Notes: generated from the letters alone by a model not told the origin. Counted from the stretch's first letter, positions 52,940 through 61,639 are shown. The stretch is DNA of 64,000 nt from Mycolicibacterium chlorophenolicum (GCF_001044235.1 NZ_JYNL01000002.1:27580-91579); one strand, 5' to 3'. A program made the numbers and translations.

Positions 52940-54295
52940 TTACACCAGTGCCTTCGTGTGCACCGTCGCCCGGATTGCGGTCTGGATATGGACTTCGCCA
53001 TGCGGGCGATTGGCTCCTTCCGGCTCGCCCCACAGCACTTCGACCGCGGCTCCGTCGACTGCCTGGTCTTGGTTGAGGCTCGCCAGCGACACCACCGAAC
53101 CCAGGTTGACGGTGTATCCGGCGTAGGTGGAGATACCGACCATCTGGTTGTCCTGCAGCACCTGGTCGTACTCGAAATGGTGGTAGGTCGCGTTGGGAAG
53201 GTTCATGGAGTGGGCACCACTGTCACCGTCGGTGATGCGGCTGCCAATCACCCGGGCGACGTCGTTTTCGTTCCAGCGCAGCCACACCTTCCTTCGATGA
53301 GCCTTGTCTTTCATCGCTTCCAGAGCACCGCGGCCGATGAAGTCATGATCGAACTTCAGCAGCATGCCGTAGCCGATGTCCCAGGGAGTGAAGTAGTAAT
53401 CCTGGATGTGTTCGGCGCGAAAGCTGCCGCCAACCGAGGCGTTGGCCTCCATCGTCTGTGTGGAGAGCCACTCACGATAGGGCTTCATCTTGTCGCCGGT
53501 GTAGATGGCTGGCAGCGGCGAGGGAAGCCAGCCACCTTCATACAAGGCGCTCAGATAGGACAACGAACCACCGCGACGCAGACCGAATTCCGCCCCGGCC
53601 CCTAGCAGTGCGGCAAGCACATCGGGACCGGCCTCGGCTGGGCCGTAGATCTCCAAACCCGTCATCTCTCTACCGGGCACGCCGGACATGGTGTGGTTGA
53701 GGGCCCGCACGCTGTGACCTGCGATGTCGAATTCACCGATCTTGAAGAACTTGATGGGCTCCAACGGCTGGCCGCTGGCCTTCTCGACGATGTCGCGGGT
53801 GGCCGGGCCGTTGAGCTGGTAGCGAAACGACAGCCGCGGACGGTGCACGCCGGGGATGTTGTGGTTGTCGCGGGTGACTTCGACGTCGTAGTTGCCGGTC
53901 TCAGCGTGGTATTCCACCCAGTTGGGCGCCACCGGTGTACCCACGATGCTGTACGTATCGTCCTCCATGCCAAAGACGATGGCGTCGGCGATGACGTACC
54001 CGTCGTAGTTGCAGGCCAGGAACTGCTTGGCCTGATTGCGGCCGAAGGCATCGAAATTGCCGACCCCGACGTCGTTGAATAATCGCTTGACGTCAGGACC
54101 TTTGAAGTACACGTCGTCCATGTGGAAGGACTGGTCGAACAGCACCGCGGTCTGAGCCCAGGCGCGCTGCTCGTCTTGCCAGTTGGTCCATTCCGTCGCC
54201 ATGGGGAACACGAACTTCAAAGCGGGGGCTTCGCGCACCACTGTGGCGGGATCACCGGCGGCGGCGAACTTCTCTTCGAGGGACGGCACTGTCAT
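52940..54295 (-). CDS. THF-dependent O-demethylase, LigM-like (LigM5)
   Basis: A 451-aa LigM-family methyltransferase. Family blocks: EWTNWQDEQRAWAQTAVLFD, FGRNQAKQFLACNYDGYVIA, YQLNGPATRDIVEKA, GGWLPSPLPAIYTGDKM and GEVHIQTAIRATVH. The catalytic Tyr is kept in LSYLSA (LigM Y247), as are Gln55 (Q57) and the Trp (W256); Arg122 is replaced by Thr120 and Tyr31 by Phe30. It follows gcoB by 219 bases on the same strand. Pairing with a P450 demethylase suggests the two act on different methoxy groups of one substrate or on successive products. The start is ATG 54295. Confidence 0.88.
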   Translation of the reverse strand: MTVPSLEEKFAAAGDPATVVREAPALKFVFPMATEWTNWQDEQRAWAQTAVLFDQSFHMDDVYFKGPDVKRLFNDVGVGNFDAFGRNQAKQFLACNYDGYVIADAIVFGMEDDTYSIVGTPVAPNWVEYHAETGNYDVEVTRDNHNIPGVHRPRLSFRYQLNGPATRDIVEKASGQPLEPIKFFKIGEFDIAGHSVRALNHTMSGVPGREMTGLEIYGPAEAGPDVLAALLGAGAEFGLRRGGSLSYLSALYEGGWLPSPLPAIYTGDKMKPYREWLSTQTMEANASVGGSFRAEHIQDYYFTPWDIGYGMLLKFDHDFIGRGALEAMKDKAHRRKVWLRWNENDVARVIGSRITDGDSGAHSMNLPNATYHHFEYDQVLQDNQMVGISTYAGYTVNLGSVVSLASLNQDQAVDGAAVEVLWGEPEGANRPHGEVHIQTAIRATVHTKALV

Positions 54296-54514
54296 TGCTA
54301 GACCTTTCTTTGTTGAGGACTGAGTGTCGTTGTCGACGTGTGCTATTGGTCGACGTCGTAGGCGAGGCAGTCATGGCCGTTGGTGATGGGTCTATAACGA
54401 CGGCGATCGCGACTGAGGGTTCGTGTCGTTCTGCTCTCGTCGCGCGTAGACATATCTCACGAAGACGGTCCTTTCGTGTCGGTGCGGTGGTAGCACCGGT
54501 GTTGGTCGAGCGGG

Positions 54515-55549
54515 CTATCGCGCGGATGTCGTTGGCGGGGGGGTGAATTCCTCGCGGTAGACGAATCGGGGTGCCATACGTTTGCGGCGCAGCATCGTGA
54601 CCGCTGCGTTGATCATCGCCGGTGGCCCGCATACGTAGGCCTGAAAACCCTTACAGGTGGCGTAGTCGCGCGCCACGACGTCAGTGACCAGACCGTCGTT
54701 TTGGGAACCTGGTTGGTCACTGATGCATGGGGTGTAGCTGAACAGCGAGGGTTGGTTTGCGGCGAGCTCGCCGAAGAAAGCGTCGTCGTAGAGGTCTCGT
54801 TGCAGCCGCACGCCGTGGTATAGATGCATGCGCGAGGTCCCGCCTGATTCCAGTGCGTGCACGACGATCGATTTCAACGGCGCCAGGCCCGTGCCCCCGG
54901 CGATTAGCAGGATCGGGTTCACGCTGGGACCGCGGTAGTGGAAATCGCCCAGTGGTCCGGTCAGATCCAGGGTGTCGCTCGGCTTGAGCTCGCCGAATAT
55001 CCAGCCGTCGCTCGCGACTCCGTGAGGCATTCGGCGGATGTGGAATTCGAGTAGCTCGGTTTGGCTGGGAGGGTTGGCCAGAGAGTAGTCGCGGGTAGCG
55101 CCGCTTCCCGGAACATGCAGGCGGACATATTGTCCGGCGTTGAAATGCATTGGTTCACTCGTGCGAACAACCAGCCGGCGAGTGTCGTGGGCGATGTCGG
55201 TCACTTCCACAACTTCGGCGCTGAGATCCTTCAGCGGATACGAAGTGAAGGTCTTTTCGGGCTGGCGGGGTCCTCCAGGGATGAACGTGACGTCTGATCG
55301 TGGCTGCGCCTGGCAGGCCAGGACTCGGCCGTCCGCCATTTCCTCAGGAAGCAAGGCGTGTTGATCGTTATATTCCTGATGGACCTCGCCGCTGTCGATG
55401 ATGATCGTGCACGTGCCGCACGTCCCCTGGGTGCACGAATGGGGCATCCAGGCGCCAGCGCGCAGGTAGGCGTCAAGGATGGTCTGGTCTTGGCGGCACA
55501 CCACCGAGTTGGCCGAATCCTTGATGGTGACCGTGTGTTCAGGGTTCAT
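54515..55549 (-). CDS. gcoB: GcoB-like three-domain P450 reductase
   Basis: Passes electrons from NAD(P)H through FAD and a 2Fe-2S cluster to the P450. The 344-aa protein has the GcoB order: N-terminal plant-type ferredoxin with C39, C44, C47 and C79 (HSCTQGTCGTC, VLACQ), an FAD domain with RDYS (153-156), and an NAD-binding domain with GGTGLAPLKS (218-227) and CGPPAM near the end. Start 55549 (MNPEHTV) aligns with the remembered GcoB N-terminus (334 aa). An ATG at 55609, overlapping the gcoA stop by 13 bases, would add 20 residues and is possible; neither has a clear ribosome site. Confidence 0.9.
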   Translation of the reverse strand: MNPEHTVTIKDSANSVVCRQDQTILDAYLRAGAWMPHSCTQGTCGTCTIIIDSGEVHQEYNDQHALLPEEMADGRVLACQAQPRSDVTFIPGGPRQPEKTFTSYPLKDLSAEVVEVTDIAHDTRRLVVRTSEPMHFNAGQYVRLHVPGSGATRDYSLANPPSQTELLEFHIRRMPHGVASDGWIFGELKPSDTLDLTGPLGDFHYRGPSVNPILLIAGGTGLAPLKSIVVHALESGGTSRMHLYHGVRLQRDLYDDAFFGELAANQPSLFSYTPCISDQPGSQNDGLVTDVVARDYATCKGFQAYVCGPPAMINAAVTMLRRKRMAPRFVYREEFTPPPTTSAR

Positions 55550-55596
55550 CGCGTCGCTATAGCTGTTGGCGCCCTCGATAGGCGAAGGCCCATCGA

Positions 55597-56862
55597 TCAA
55601 ACTTCCCATCGCACATTGAGTTTGGTTAACCCGCTGATGTCCCAACCCCAGATATCCACCGCCCCAGCTGAATCGTCGAGCTCCAGATTGGGTATGGAGT
55701 CGAACAACTCCTCTAATGCGATGCGTGAGGTGTGTTGGGCCTGGTATGCGCCAGCGCAGACATGGGCTCCCGCGCCGAAAGCCAAGTGTGGAACGACGGG
55801 CCGATGTAGGTCGAAGTCGTTGGGGGCTGTTTCCCATGTTCCGATATCTCGATTGGCAGACCCGTAGGACAACATCACGACGTCGCCGGCCCGCACGACG
55901 ACGTCGCCGATCTCCGTGTCCCGGTGAGCAATCCTGGAGGCGGTATTCCAGATTGGTGCGATCCAGCGCAGACCTTCGTTGATCGCGCGAGGGATCAGAT
56001 GAGGCTTCTCGAGGACCTCGTCGAACTGATCTGGGTGTTGCAGCAACCCGTACACCGCTGCCGAACATGCGTGTCCGGGCTCCTGCATACCGCCGAGGAT
56101 GACGGTGAACAGGGTTGGGTAGATGCGATCGGGAGGGTGGATCTGTCCTTCAGGCATGCCGTCGTGCATCCAGTGGGAGATTCCGGTGTCGTCGGGTTCG
56201 TCTTTCAGCCGTGCCATCATCGGGTCGACGATCGCGCGGATCTCACGCTTGGCCTCGTCGGCGTCGTCGAATCCCTCTGGGTGAAGGAAGTCGCCGTTCT
56301 TATCTAGGGCTCCGTTTGCGATGCCGCAGCTCAGAAACTTGAACCACCGGCGCAGTGTGTCTGAATCGACCTCGTTGAACCCCAGCAGGTCCCCCAGTGT
56401 GCGCACGCTGACGGGCTCAAAGTATTCCTCAACCAGATCGGCGTGGCCACGGTCCTCGAACTCGGCCACATACTTTCGGGCGATCGGTCGTACGAGATCA
56501 TCGACATAGGAGTCGACAGCCTGCGGCGCGAGTTGGGGATCGACCATGTTGCGAAGGTCGCGGTGGTCGTCTCCGTCCATCCCGAGAATTGGCTTCCCGT
56601 CGAATGTACGTTCAATGGTGGGAGCCATGCCGCCGCCGAAATTCGCTGTGTCGGTGGCGATCTGCGCGCAGATTGGCCGCGTTGAGGCCACCCAGGTCCC
56701 GATGCCGGGAATGTAAGCTAGCGGTGCTTCCCGTCGTAGCCTGTCGAAAATCGGATTAGGGTCCTGCTCGAGGTCGCTCAGGACGATTTCATTGATCCAG
56801 TCCGGCTGATTTCTCTTCGCCCATTCAGCAGTCGCGGTTACATTCGGTGATGTCGAAGTCAT
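55597..56862 (-). CDS. gcoA: GcoA-like cytochrome P450 aryl-O-demethylase (CYP255A type)
   Basis: Oxidative O-demethylase giving a free phenol and formaldehyde; GcoA of Amycolatopsis converts guaiacol to catechol. The 421-aa protein matches GcoA along its length, including VDSDTLRRWF, ISHWMHDGMP, the unusual I-helix GGMQEPGHA with no acid-threonine pair, EGLRW (ExxR) and heme loop FGAGAHVCAG (Cys369). Of the three Phe that clamp guaiacol in GcoA only Phe75 is kept (Phe87); F169 is Ile181 and F395 is Ile409, with T296 as Ala308 and V241 as Thr253. The pocket is therefore different and probably roomier. A strong GGGGAGG precedes ATG 56862. Confidence 0.92.
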   Translation of the reverse strand: MTSTSPNVTATAEWAKRNQPDWINEIVLSDLEQDPNPIFDRLRREAPLAYIPGIGTWVASTRPICAQIATDTANFGGGMAPTIERTFDGKPILGMDGDDHRDLRNMVDPQLAPQAVDSYVDDLVRPIARKYVAEFEDRGHADLVEEYFEPVSVRTLGDLLGFNEVDSDTLRRWFKFLSCGIANGALDKNGDFLHPEGFDDADEAKREIRAIVDPMMARLKDEPDDTGISHWMHDGMPEGQIHPPDRIYPTLFTVILGGMQEPGHACSAAVYGLLQHPDQFDEVLEKPHLIPRAINEGLRWIAPIWNTASRIAHRDTEIGDVVVRAGDVVMLSYGSANRDIGTWETAPNDFDLHRPVVPHLAFGAGAHVCAGAYQAQHTSRIALEELFDSIPNLELDDSAGAVDIWGWDISGLTKLNVRWEV

Positions 56863-56894
56863 ATTTCCTCCCCGACCTTTCCGTTCGCTGCGCG

Positions 56895-56923
56895 TTTAGA
56901 CCGACCGGCAAGAATTCATTCAA
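56895..56923 (-). promoter_or_regulatory. candidate gcoA promoter
   Basis: On the minus strand TTGAAT (56923 to 56918), a 17-base spacer and TCTAAA (56900 to 56895). Transcription would start near 56888, about 26 bases before the gcoA ATG. Confidence 0.4.
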
Positions 56924-57099
56924 GTAGATGCCGCGCCGAATGTGGTCGGCGGCATAGCAATTCACTGCACAGCTAAACCAGTTCTCCTAATCCGATTACC
57001 ACACAAGGACTCTCGGTTAGCTGCTGTTCGGGGCGCCGCTGCGTTGTTTCAGCGCCGATCCATCTGGGTGTGTGCCGGCCGTCACAGTGCGGACGATAC

Positions 57100-57143
57100 G
57101 CGAACACGTTCGAAACTCGAATACCTGTACAAAATGCGAACAC
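57100..57143. promoter_or_regulatory. direct repeats upstream of gcoA
   Basis: GCGAACAC occurs at 57100-57107 and again at 57136-57143, 36 bases apart, with further similar bases (GTTCGAAACTCGAAT) between. Spaced direct repeats are typical AraC-family sites, so this could be bound by AraC2. It lies about 240-280 bases above the gcoA start. Confidence 0.35.
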
Positions 57144-57580
57144 ATGCCTATCCAGTTGGCGCACGATTGACTCGGTGGTGCCGGTGCCGCACGACTGGCA
57201 CAGATCCTCCTTCACTGCGTTGGTCATTCAGCAACCGACGGCGGGATACACATCGGTAACGCACCCTCTATCAACACTTTCGGTCCAAAGACGAGCTTGT
57301 GGCCAGCACTGCAGGCTCGCGACGAACTAGCGATTGCCGGGTTACGCACTGCCGTAGACCACAAAAACGCACGGGGATCGCGCCCGATCGCCGCGCTGAG
57401 TGGCGTGCTCACGCACACCTTCGCCGACCCCGCGTTTCGCGGGCACTCGCCGCAGGCGCCTCAGGCCGCGACCCAGCCGTCATCAAACGGGCCACACGCG
57501 CCGCCGAGCAGGTGTTGTCGCGAGCGGCTACCCCTTCCTAGCGCGCTTCCGGCACGCTGAGACTGCAGTACCGACCGCGC

Positions 57581-58150
57581 TCACGTGGACTGGGTGCTCG
57601 GAGTTACCCGTTCCCGCAGGCCCGCCGCCAGCAGTGCCACGGTGAGCAGGTCGATGGCTTCGCCGCCGTAGCGCATGAGCCGGCGGTGACGGGTTCCGCT
57701 GACGCGGAAGCGGAGATGCACACGGGTGCGTTCAGCGGTGTCGTCGGTCAGCGTGATTGCCCAGCTGATGAGCAGCCGACCCCGTCTCGAACGATGCACC
57801 AGGATGTGCGGGGGGTGGTGCACGACGATCTCGAAGGTGGCGTTGCGCCCGCCCCAGTCCGGGATGACGTCGCCAATCGCCAGATGCTGAAGGCTCGGGT
57901 CGATGTGTCGCAGCGCCCTCTTGCGTGGCGGGATGATCGCCTCGATCCAGCGTGGCATGTACCAGCCAGCGCGGTGCCGCCCCAGTTGCGCGAACCACGG
58001 CCACACTCGACTCGGTGGCGCGTCGAGCGTGAATGCGCGGTCCATCACGACATCCGGGATTGCGACCAGATCGTCGCCGGGCATGGGTTGATTCAGCTCG
58101 GCGCGTCGTGGTGATACGGCGAACACCACCCACCACCTTAAAGGACGCAT
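57581..58150 (-). CDS. SRPBCC-family (START-like) protein
   Basis: A 189-aa protein with the helix-grip fold pattern of the SRPBCC superfamily: FTLDAPPSRVWPWFAQLGRHRAGWY (near residues 41-65), IGDVIPDWGGRNATFEIV, LVHRSRRGRLLISWAITL and VHLRFRVSG. The family binds hydrophobic ligands; no specific role is visible. It stands between the gcoA upstream region and pntB, 38 bases from the pntB stop on the same strand. The start is uncertain because the first 25 residues are not conserved-looking. Confidence 0.7.
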   Translation of the reverse strand: MRPLRWWVVFAVSPRRAELNQPMPGDDLVAIPDVVMDRAFTLDAPPSRVWPWFAQLGRHRAGWYMPRWIEAIIPPRKRALRHIDPSLQHLAIGDVIPDWGGRNATFEIVVHHPPHILVHRSRRGRLLISWAITLTDDTAERTRVHLRFRVSGTRHRRLMRYGGEAIDLLTVALLAAGLRERVTPSTQST

Positions 58151-58188
58151 TTGCGGCGGTCGCAGACATTACGATCCTGTAGCACTTT

Positions 58189-59613
58189 CTAGAGCGCTTT
58201 GAGTTCTTCAGCGACTTCGGTGACCGACTTCTTGGCGTCGCCGAAGAGCATGGTGGTGCCGTCGGCGTAGAACAGCGGGTTGTCGATGCCGGCGAAGCCT
58301 GAGTTCATCGACCGCTTGAGCACGATCACCGACTTGGACTGGTCGACGTTGAGGATCGGCATCCCATGGATGGGTGAGCCCGGGTCGTTGCGCGCCGCCG
58401 GGTTGGTAACGTCGTTGGCGCCGATGACGACCGTGACGTCGGTACGGCCGAATTCGTCGTTGATGTCGTCCATGTCCTTCATGGCGTCGTAGTCGACTTC
58501 GGCCTCGGCCAGCAACACGTTCATATGCCCGGGCATCCGGCCGGCCACCGGATGGATCGCGTACTTCACCGGAACACCCTTGTCCTCAAGCAGATTCGCT
58601 AGGTCCTTGACGGCGTGTTGGGCTTGGGCGACGGCCAGTCCGTAGCCGGGTACGACGATGACCTGGTTGGCATAGGCCATTTGGATTGCGGCGTCGGCCG
58701 CCGAGGTGGATTTGACCACCTTGTCTCCGCCGTCGTCGCCACCACCAACCTCTACGCCGCCGCCGCCGAATCCACCTGCCACGATCGCCGGGATGGAGCG
58801 GTTCATCGCCTTGGCCATCAGGTTGGTCAGGATCGAACCCGACGCGCCGACGATCATGCCCGCCACGATCATCGCGGTGTTGTTCAGCGCTAAACCCGCT
58901 GCAGCCGCGGATAGTCCAGTCATCGCGTTGAGCAGTGAGATGACTACCGGCATGTCAGCGCCACCGATCGGTGCCACCAACATCAGGCCAAGCACTGCCG
59001 CGGCGGCTAGTAGTCCGATCATCCACCATAGCGACGTGCCGCCGCCGGGATGAGCGCCGAGGCCGATCACCACGGCGGCCGTGGTCGCGGCCAGCAGCAA
59101 TAGGAGGTTCAGCGGCTGTTGCAGCTTGCCGACACCGATCGGCTTGCCGGGTAGGATTTCCTGCAGCTTGCCGAAGGCGATGATCGACCCCCAGAACGAG
59201 ATCGATCCGATGATCGCGGCGAACAGTGAGGCGACGACGATGTGCACTGTCGGCGACTCGCCGTGCTTGAATTCTGAAAAGCCGTCGGTGTCAATGAATT
59301 CCGAAAGCGCGATGAGGGCGACCGTGCCGCCGCCGACGCCGTTGTAAAACGCCACCAGCTGCGGCATCGCGGTCATTTTCGTCAGCCGCGCGGGCGGCAC
59401 ACCCAAGGCGACACCAACGAGCAGGGCCGCGATGATCAAACCCCAGTTCTCGGTGTGACGGATCGCAATCAACGTCGCGATGATCGCGATCGCCATACCG
59501 GCGCCGGCGATCCAGTTGCCGCGGACTGCGGTCTTGGGCCCAGTCAACCCCATGAGGCCGTAGATGAACAGCGCGAAGGACGCCAGGTAGAGCAGGACGA
59601 CCAAATAGCTCAT
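58189..59613 (-). CDS. pntB: NAD(P) transhydrogenase subunit beta
   Basis: A 474-aa membrane subunit with about nine helices over residues 1-270 and the NADP(H)-binding domain at the end: VVPGYGLAVAQAQHAVKDL, HPVAGRMPGHMNVLLAEA, VVIGANDVTNPAARND and MNSGFAGIDNPLFY, all classic. With PntA it couples proton flow to hydride transfer from NADH to NADP+. The ATG overlaps the pntAB stop by four bases. It could convert NADH from formate oxidation into NADPH for hydroxylases, which is inference. Confidence 0.95.
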   Translation of the reverse strand: MSYLVVLLYLASFALFIYGLMGLTGPKTAVRGNWIAGAGMAIAIIATLIAIRHTENWGLIIAALLVGVALGVPPARLTKMTAMPQLVAFYNGVGGGTVALIALSEFIDTDGFSEFKHGESPTVHIVVASLFAAIIGSISFWGSIIAFGKLQEILPGKPIGVGKLQQPLNLLLLLAATTAAVVIGLGAHPGGGTSLWWMIGLLAAAAVLGLMLVAPIGGADMPVVISLLNAMTGLSAAAAGLALNNTAMIVAGMIVGASGSILTNLMAKAMNRSIPAIVAGGFGGGGVEVGGGDDGGDKVVKSTSAADAAIQMAYANQVIVVPGYGLAVAQAQHAVKDLANLLEDKGVPVKYAIHPVAGRMPGHMNVLLAEAEVDYDAMKDMDDINDEFGRTDVTVVIGANDVTNPAARNDPGSPIHGMPILNVDQSKSVIVLKRSMNSGFAGIDNPLFYADGTTMLFGDAKKSVTEVAEELKAL

Positions 59614-59942
59614 CGCACTTGCCCATTCGACTCAACAGCTGCGGCTTTGGCCGGCTTCTTGGGTTTGAACATGCCGAGCATGCGGTCGGTGACCACGAAC
59701 CCGCCGACGACGTTGAGCGTGCCGAATACCACCGCCGCGAACAGGATGATCTGGATGGCCAGCGACGGGTGCTCGACGCGGCCGAGGACTACCAGCGCGC
59801 CGATGAGCACGATGCCGTGAATGGCGTTGGTACCTGACATCAGTGGGGTGTGCAAGGTGTTGGGCACTTTGGAGATGACGGCGAACCCGACGAACCCGGA
59901 CAGCACCAGGATGGCCAGGTTGGCCAGTAACGGGTCATACAT
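59610..59942 (-). CDS. pntAB: NAD(P) transhydrogenase subunit alpha, membrane part
   Basis: A 110-aa three-helix membrane protein corresponding to the C-terminal membrane domain of E. coli PntA, encoded separately as in other actinobacteria. Typical segments are LAILVLSGFVGFAVISKVPN, LHTPLMSGTNAIHGIVLIGA and FGTLNVVGGFVVTDRML. It follows pntAA after 129 bases and overlaps pntB by four. Confidence 0.94.
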   Translation of the reverse strand: MYDPLLANLAILVLSGFVGFAVISKVPNTLHTPLMSGTNAIHGIVLIGALVVLGRVEHPSLAIQIILFAAVVFGTLNVVGGFVVTDRMLGMFKPKKPAKAAAVESNGQVR

Positions 59943-60071
59943 TCTGTGACCAACTCTCTTCAGGAGCCGCTACCCGGTGCATGGGATACTCGGGCGGTAT
60001 CGCCAAATTCAGCGCTGTGTCCACGATGACAGCTAGGAATTTCAGCGTTGATGTGGCTATCCGGCTGACCA

Positions 60072-61256
60072 TCACTCGTTCACCGCCTTTGGGTTCGCCG
60101 GTTTGCCTGACGGTGTCGTCTCGCGTGTGACACAGGACGTGGCGATCACTTCGTCGTCGAAATCCGGTGTGAGCACCCCGTCTTTGATGAGTAGCTCCAG
60201 CAGCACGGAGATGTTCTTCGAGTACAGCTCGCTGGCGTGTTCGGGCATGGTGGCCGGCAGGTTCAGCGGTGCGGCGATCGTCACACCGTGCTTGACGATG
60301 GTTTGTCCGGGTTCGGTCAGCTCACAGTTGCCGCCGGTCTCACCGGCGAGGTCGACCACTACGCTGCCGGGCTTCATACCTTCGACCGCGGCGGCGGTCA
60401 CCAACCGCGGTGCGGGTCGCCCCGGCACGAGAGCGGTGGTGATGACGACGTCGAATCCTGTAATGGCAGCCTCAAGCTTCTTCTGCTGCTCGGCCTTTTC
60501 CGCGTCGGTCAGCTCGCGTGCGTAGCCGCCGTCGCCGGCGGCCTCAATGCCCAGATCCAGCCACTGCGCCCCGACGGACCGGACCTGATCGGCCACTTCG
60601 GGTCGCACGTCGTATCCGGTGGTGCGCCCGCCCAGTCGCTTGGCCGTGGCCAACGCCTGCAGACCGGCGACACCTACGCCGAGTACCAACACGGTGGCCG
60701 GTTTGACCGTGCCGGCCGCGGTGGTGAGCATCGGGAAGAACCGCGTGGATTCCGTGGCTGCCAGCAGCACCGCCTTGTACCCGGCGACGTTGGCCTGTGA
60801 CGACAGCGCGTCCATCACCTGGGCGCGCGAGATCCGCGGGATCGCCTCCACTGCGAACGCCTGCACCCCGGCCACCTTGAGGGCCTCGATTTGGTTGTTG
60901 GCGTTGCGCGGTGCCAGAAAGCCGATGAGGGTTTGGCCGCTGTTGAGCTTGCCGACCTCTTGGGCGGTCGGCGGCGCGACCTTGACGATGACATCGGCTG
61001 ACCAGGCGTCACCGATAGTCGCACCGGCGTCGGTATAGAGGTCATCGGGCAGCAGAGCCGCATTCCCGGCGCCGGACTCCACAACTACTGCCAGTCCGCT
61101 ATCCACGAGCGAGGCAACCGCTTTGGGCACTAGCGCCACCCGCCGCTCCCCGTTGGCTGACTCGGTGGCCACGCCCACGGTGGTAATCGCACCGGCGGTG
61201 GTCTGCGTGGTGGTGGCCGCCGCGAAGGGCGCGGCGCCATTGTTGCTTGTTGTCAT
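60072..61256 (-). CDS. pntAA: NAD(P) transhydrogenase subunit alpha, NAD-binding part
   Basis: A 394-aa soluble subunit with the alanine dehydrogenase/PntA fold: GVATESANGERRVALVP (27-43), IPRISRAQVMDALSSQA, VLVLGVGVAGLQALATAKRL and EGMKPGSVVVDLAGETGGN. ATG 61256 is chosen because family similarity begins about 25 residues later; the upstream frame is Arg/Pro-rich and not family-like. It is part of an lpd-small ORF-pntAA-pntAB-pntB series on one strand. Confidence 0.94.
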   Translation of the reverse strand: MTTSNNGAAPFAAATTTQTTAGAITTVGVATESANGERRVALVPKAVASLVDSGLAVVVESGAGNAALLPDDLYTDAGATIGDAWSADVIVKVAPPTAQEVGKLNSGQTLIGFLAPRNANNQIEALKVAGVQAFAVEAIPRISRAQVMDALSSQANVAGYKAVLLAATESTRFFPMLTTAAGTVKPATVLVLGVGVAGLQALATAKRLGGRTTGYDVRPEVADQVRSVGAQWLDLGIEAAGDGGYARELTDAEKAEQQKKLEAAITGFDVVITTALVPGRPAPRLVTAAAVEGMKPGSVVVDLAGETGGNCELTEPGQTIVKHGVTIAAPLNLPATMPEHASELYSKNISVLLELLIKDGVLTPDFDDEVIATSCVTRETTPSGKPANPKAVNE

Positions 61257-61447
61257 CGTGTGCGCCGCAAGGGTTTGCGGGTGTGTCTGTCGACGGTCAC
61301 AACGAGGATGCACACGACAGGAAGGGTCCTTTCGAAATGACGGTGGCGGTGGCACTGGCCCCGGCCGCTCAGTGCGGAAGTTCTGCACTGCGCCCGTAAC
61401 CGGCTGAGTAGGCGTGCGTTCACTTTTGGTGAACACCGATGGTGGTG

Positions 61448-61639
61448 TCAGCGTCTTCGGCGATAAATCCAGCTTCGGATGCGGGCCAGGATTGGCGCGC
61501 AGCGTGATTCGCCGCGTGGTTCCTGTGGTGGTGGCCCGTCTTTGTCGAGGATCCACAGCGGTGCGCCCCAGGCCAGCGCCTGCGCGAGATTGGCCTCGAT
61601 GGGGCGGCGTGGCGGTTCGTCGTCGATATCCATGTCCAT
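61448..61639 (-). CDS. small hypothetical protein between lpd and pntAA
   Basis: A 63-aa acidic-then-basic protein: MDMDIDDEPPRRPIEANLAQ at the start, ALAWGAPLWILDKDG in the middle and a basic end RIRSWIYRRRR. CGGAG stands about 9 bases before ATG 61639, and the gene lies 41 bases after the lpd stop, so it is probably translated. No function can be suggested. Confidence 0.5.
   Translation of the reverse strand: MDMDIDDEPPRRPIEANLAQALAWGAPLWILDKDGPPPQEPRGESRCAPILARIRSWIYRRRR

Larger units (their letters stand above)
56863..57580. other. long upstream region of gcoA
   Basis: About 720 bases without a supported gene. It includes the gcoA promoter candidate and a pair of direct repeats. The part nearest the SRPBCC gene (57230-57580) has open plus-strand frames with Ala/Arg-rich translations and no recognisable family. 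Confidence 0.45.

Noticed and set aside
20181..56923. The O-demethylation region as a recent mobile island
   Set aside because: No transposase, integrase, tRNA junction or flanking direct repeat could be seen; origin by transfer remains possible but unsupported here.
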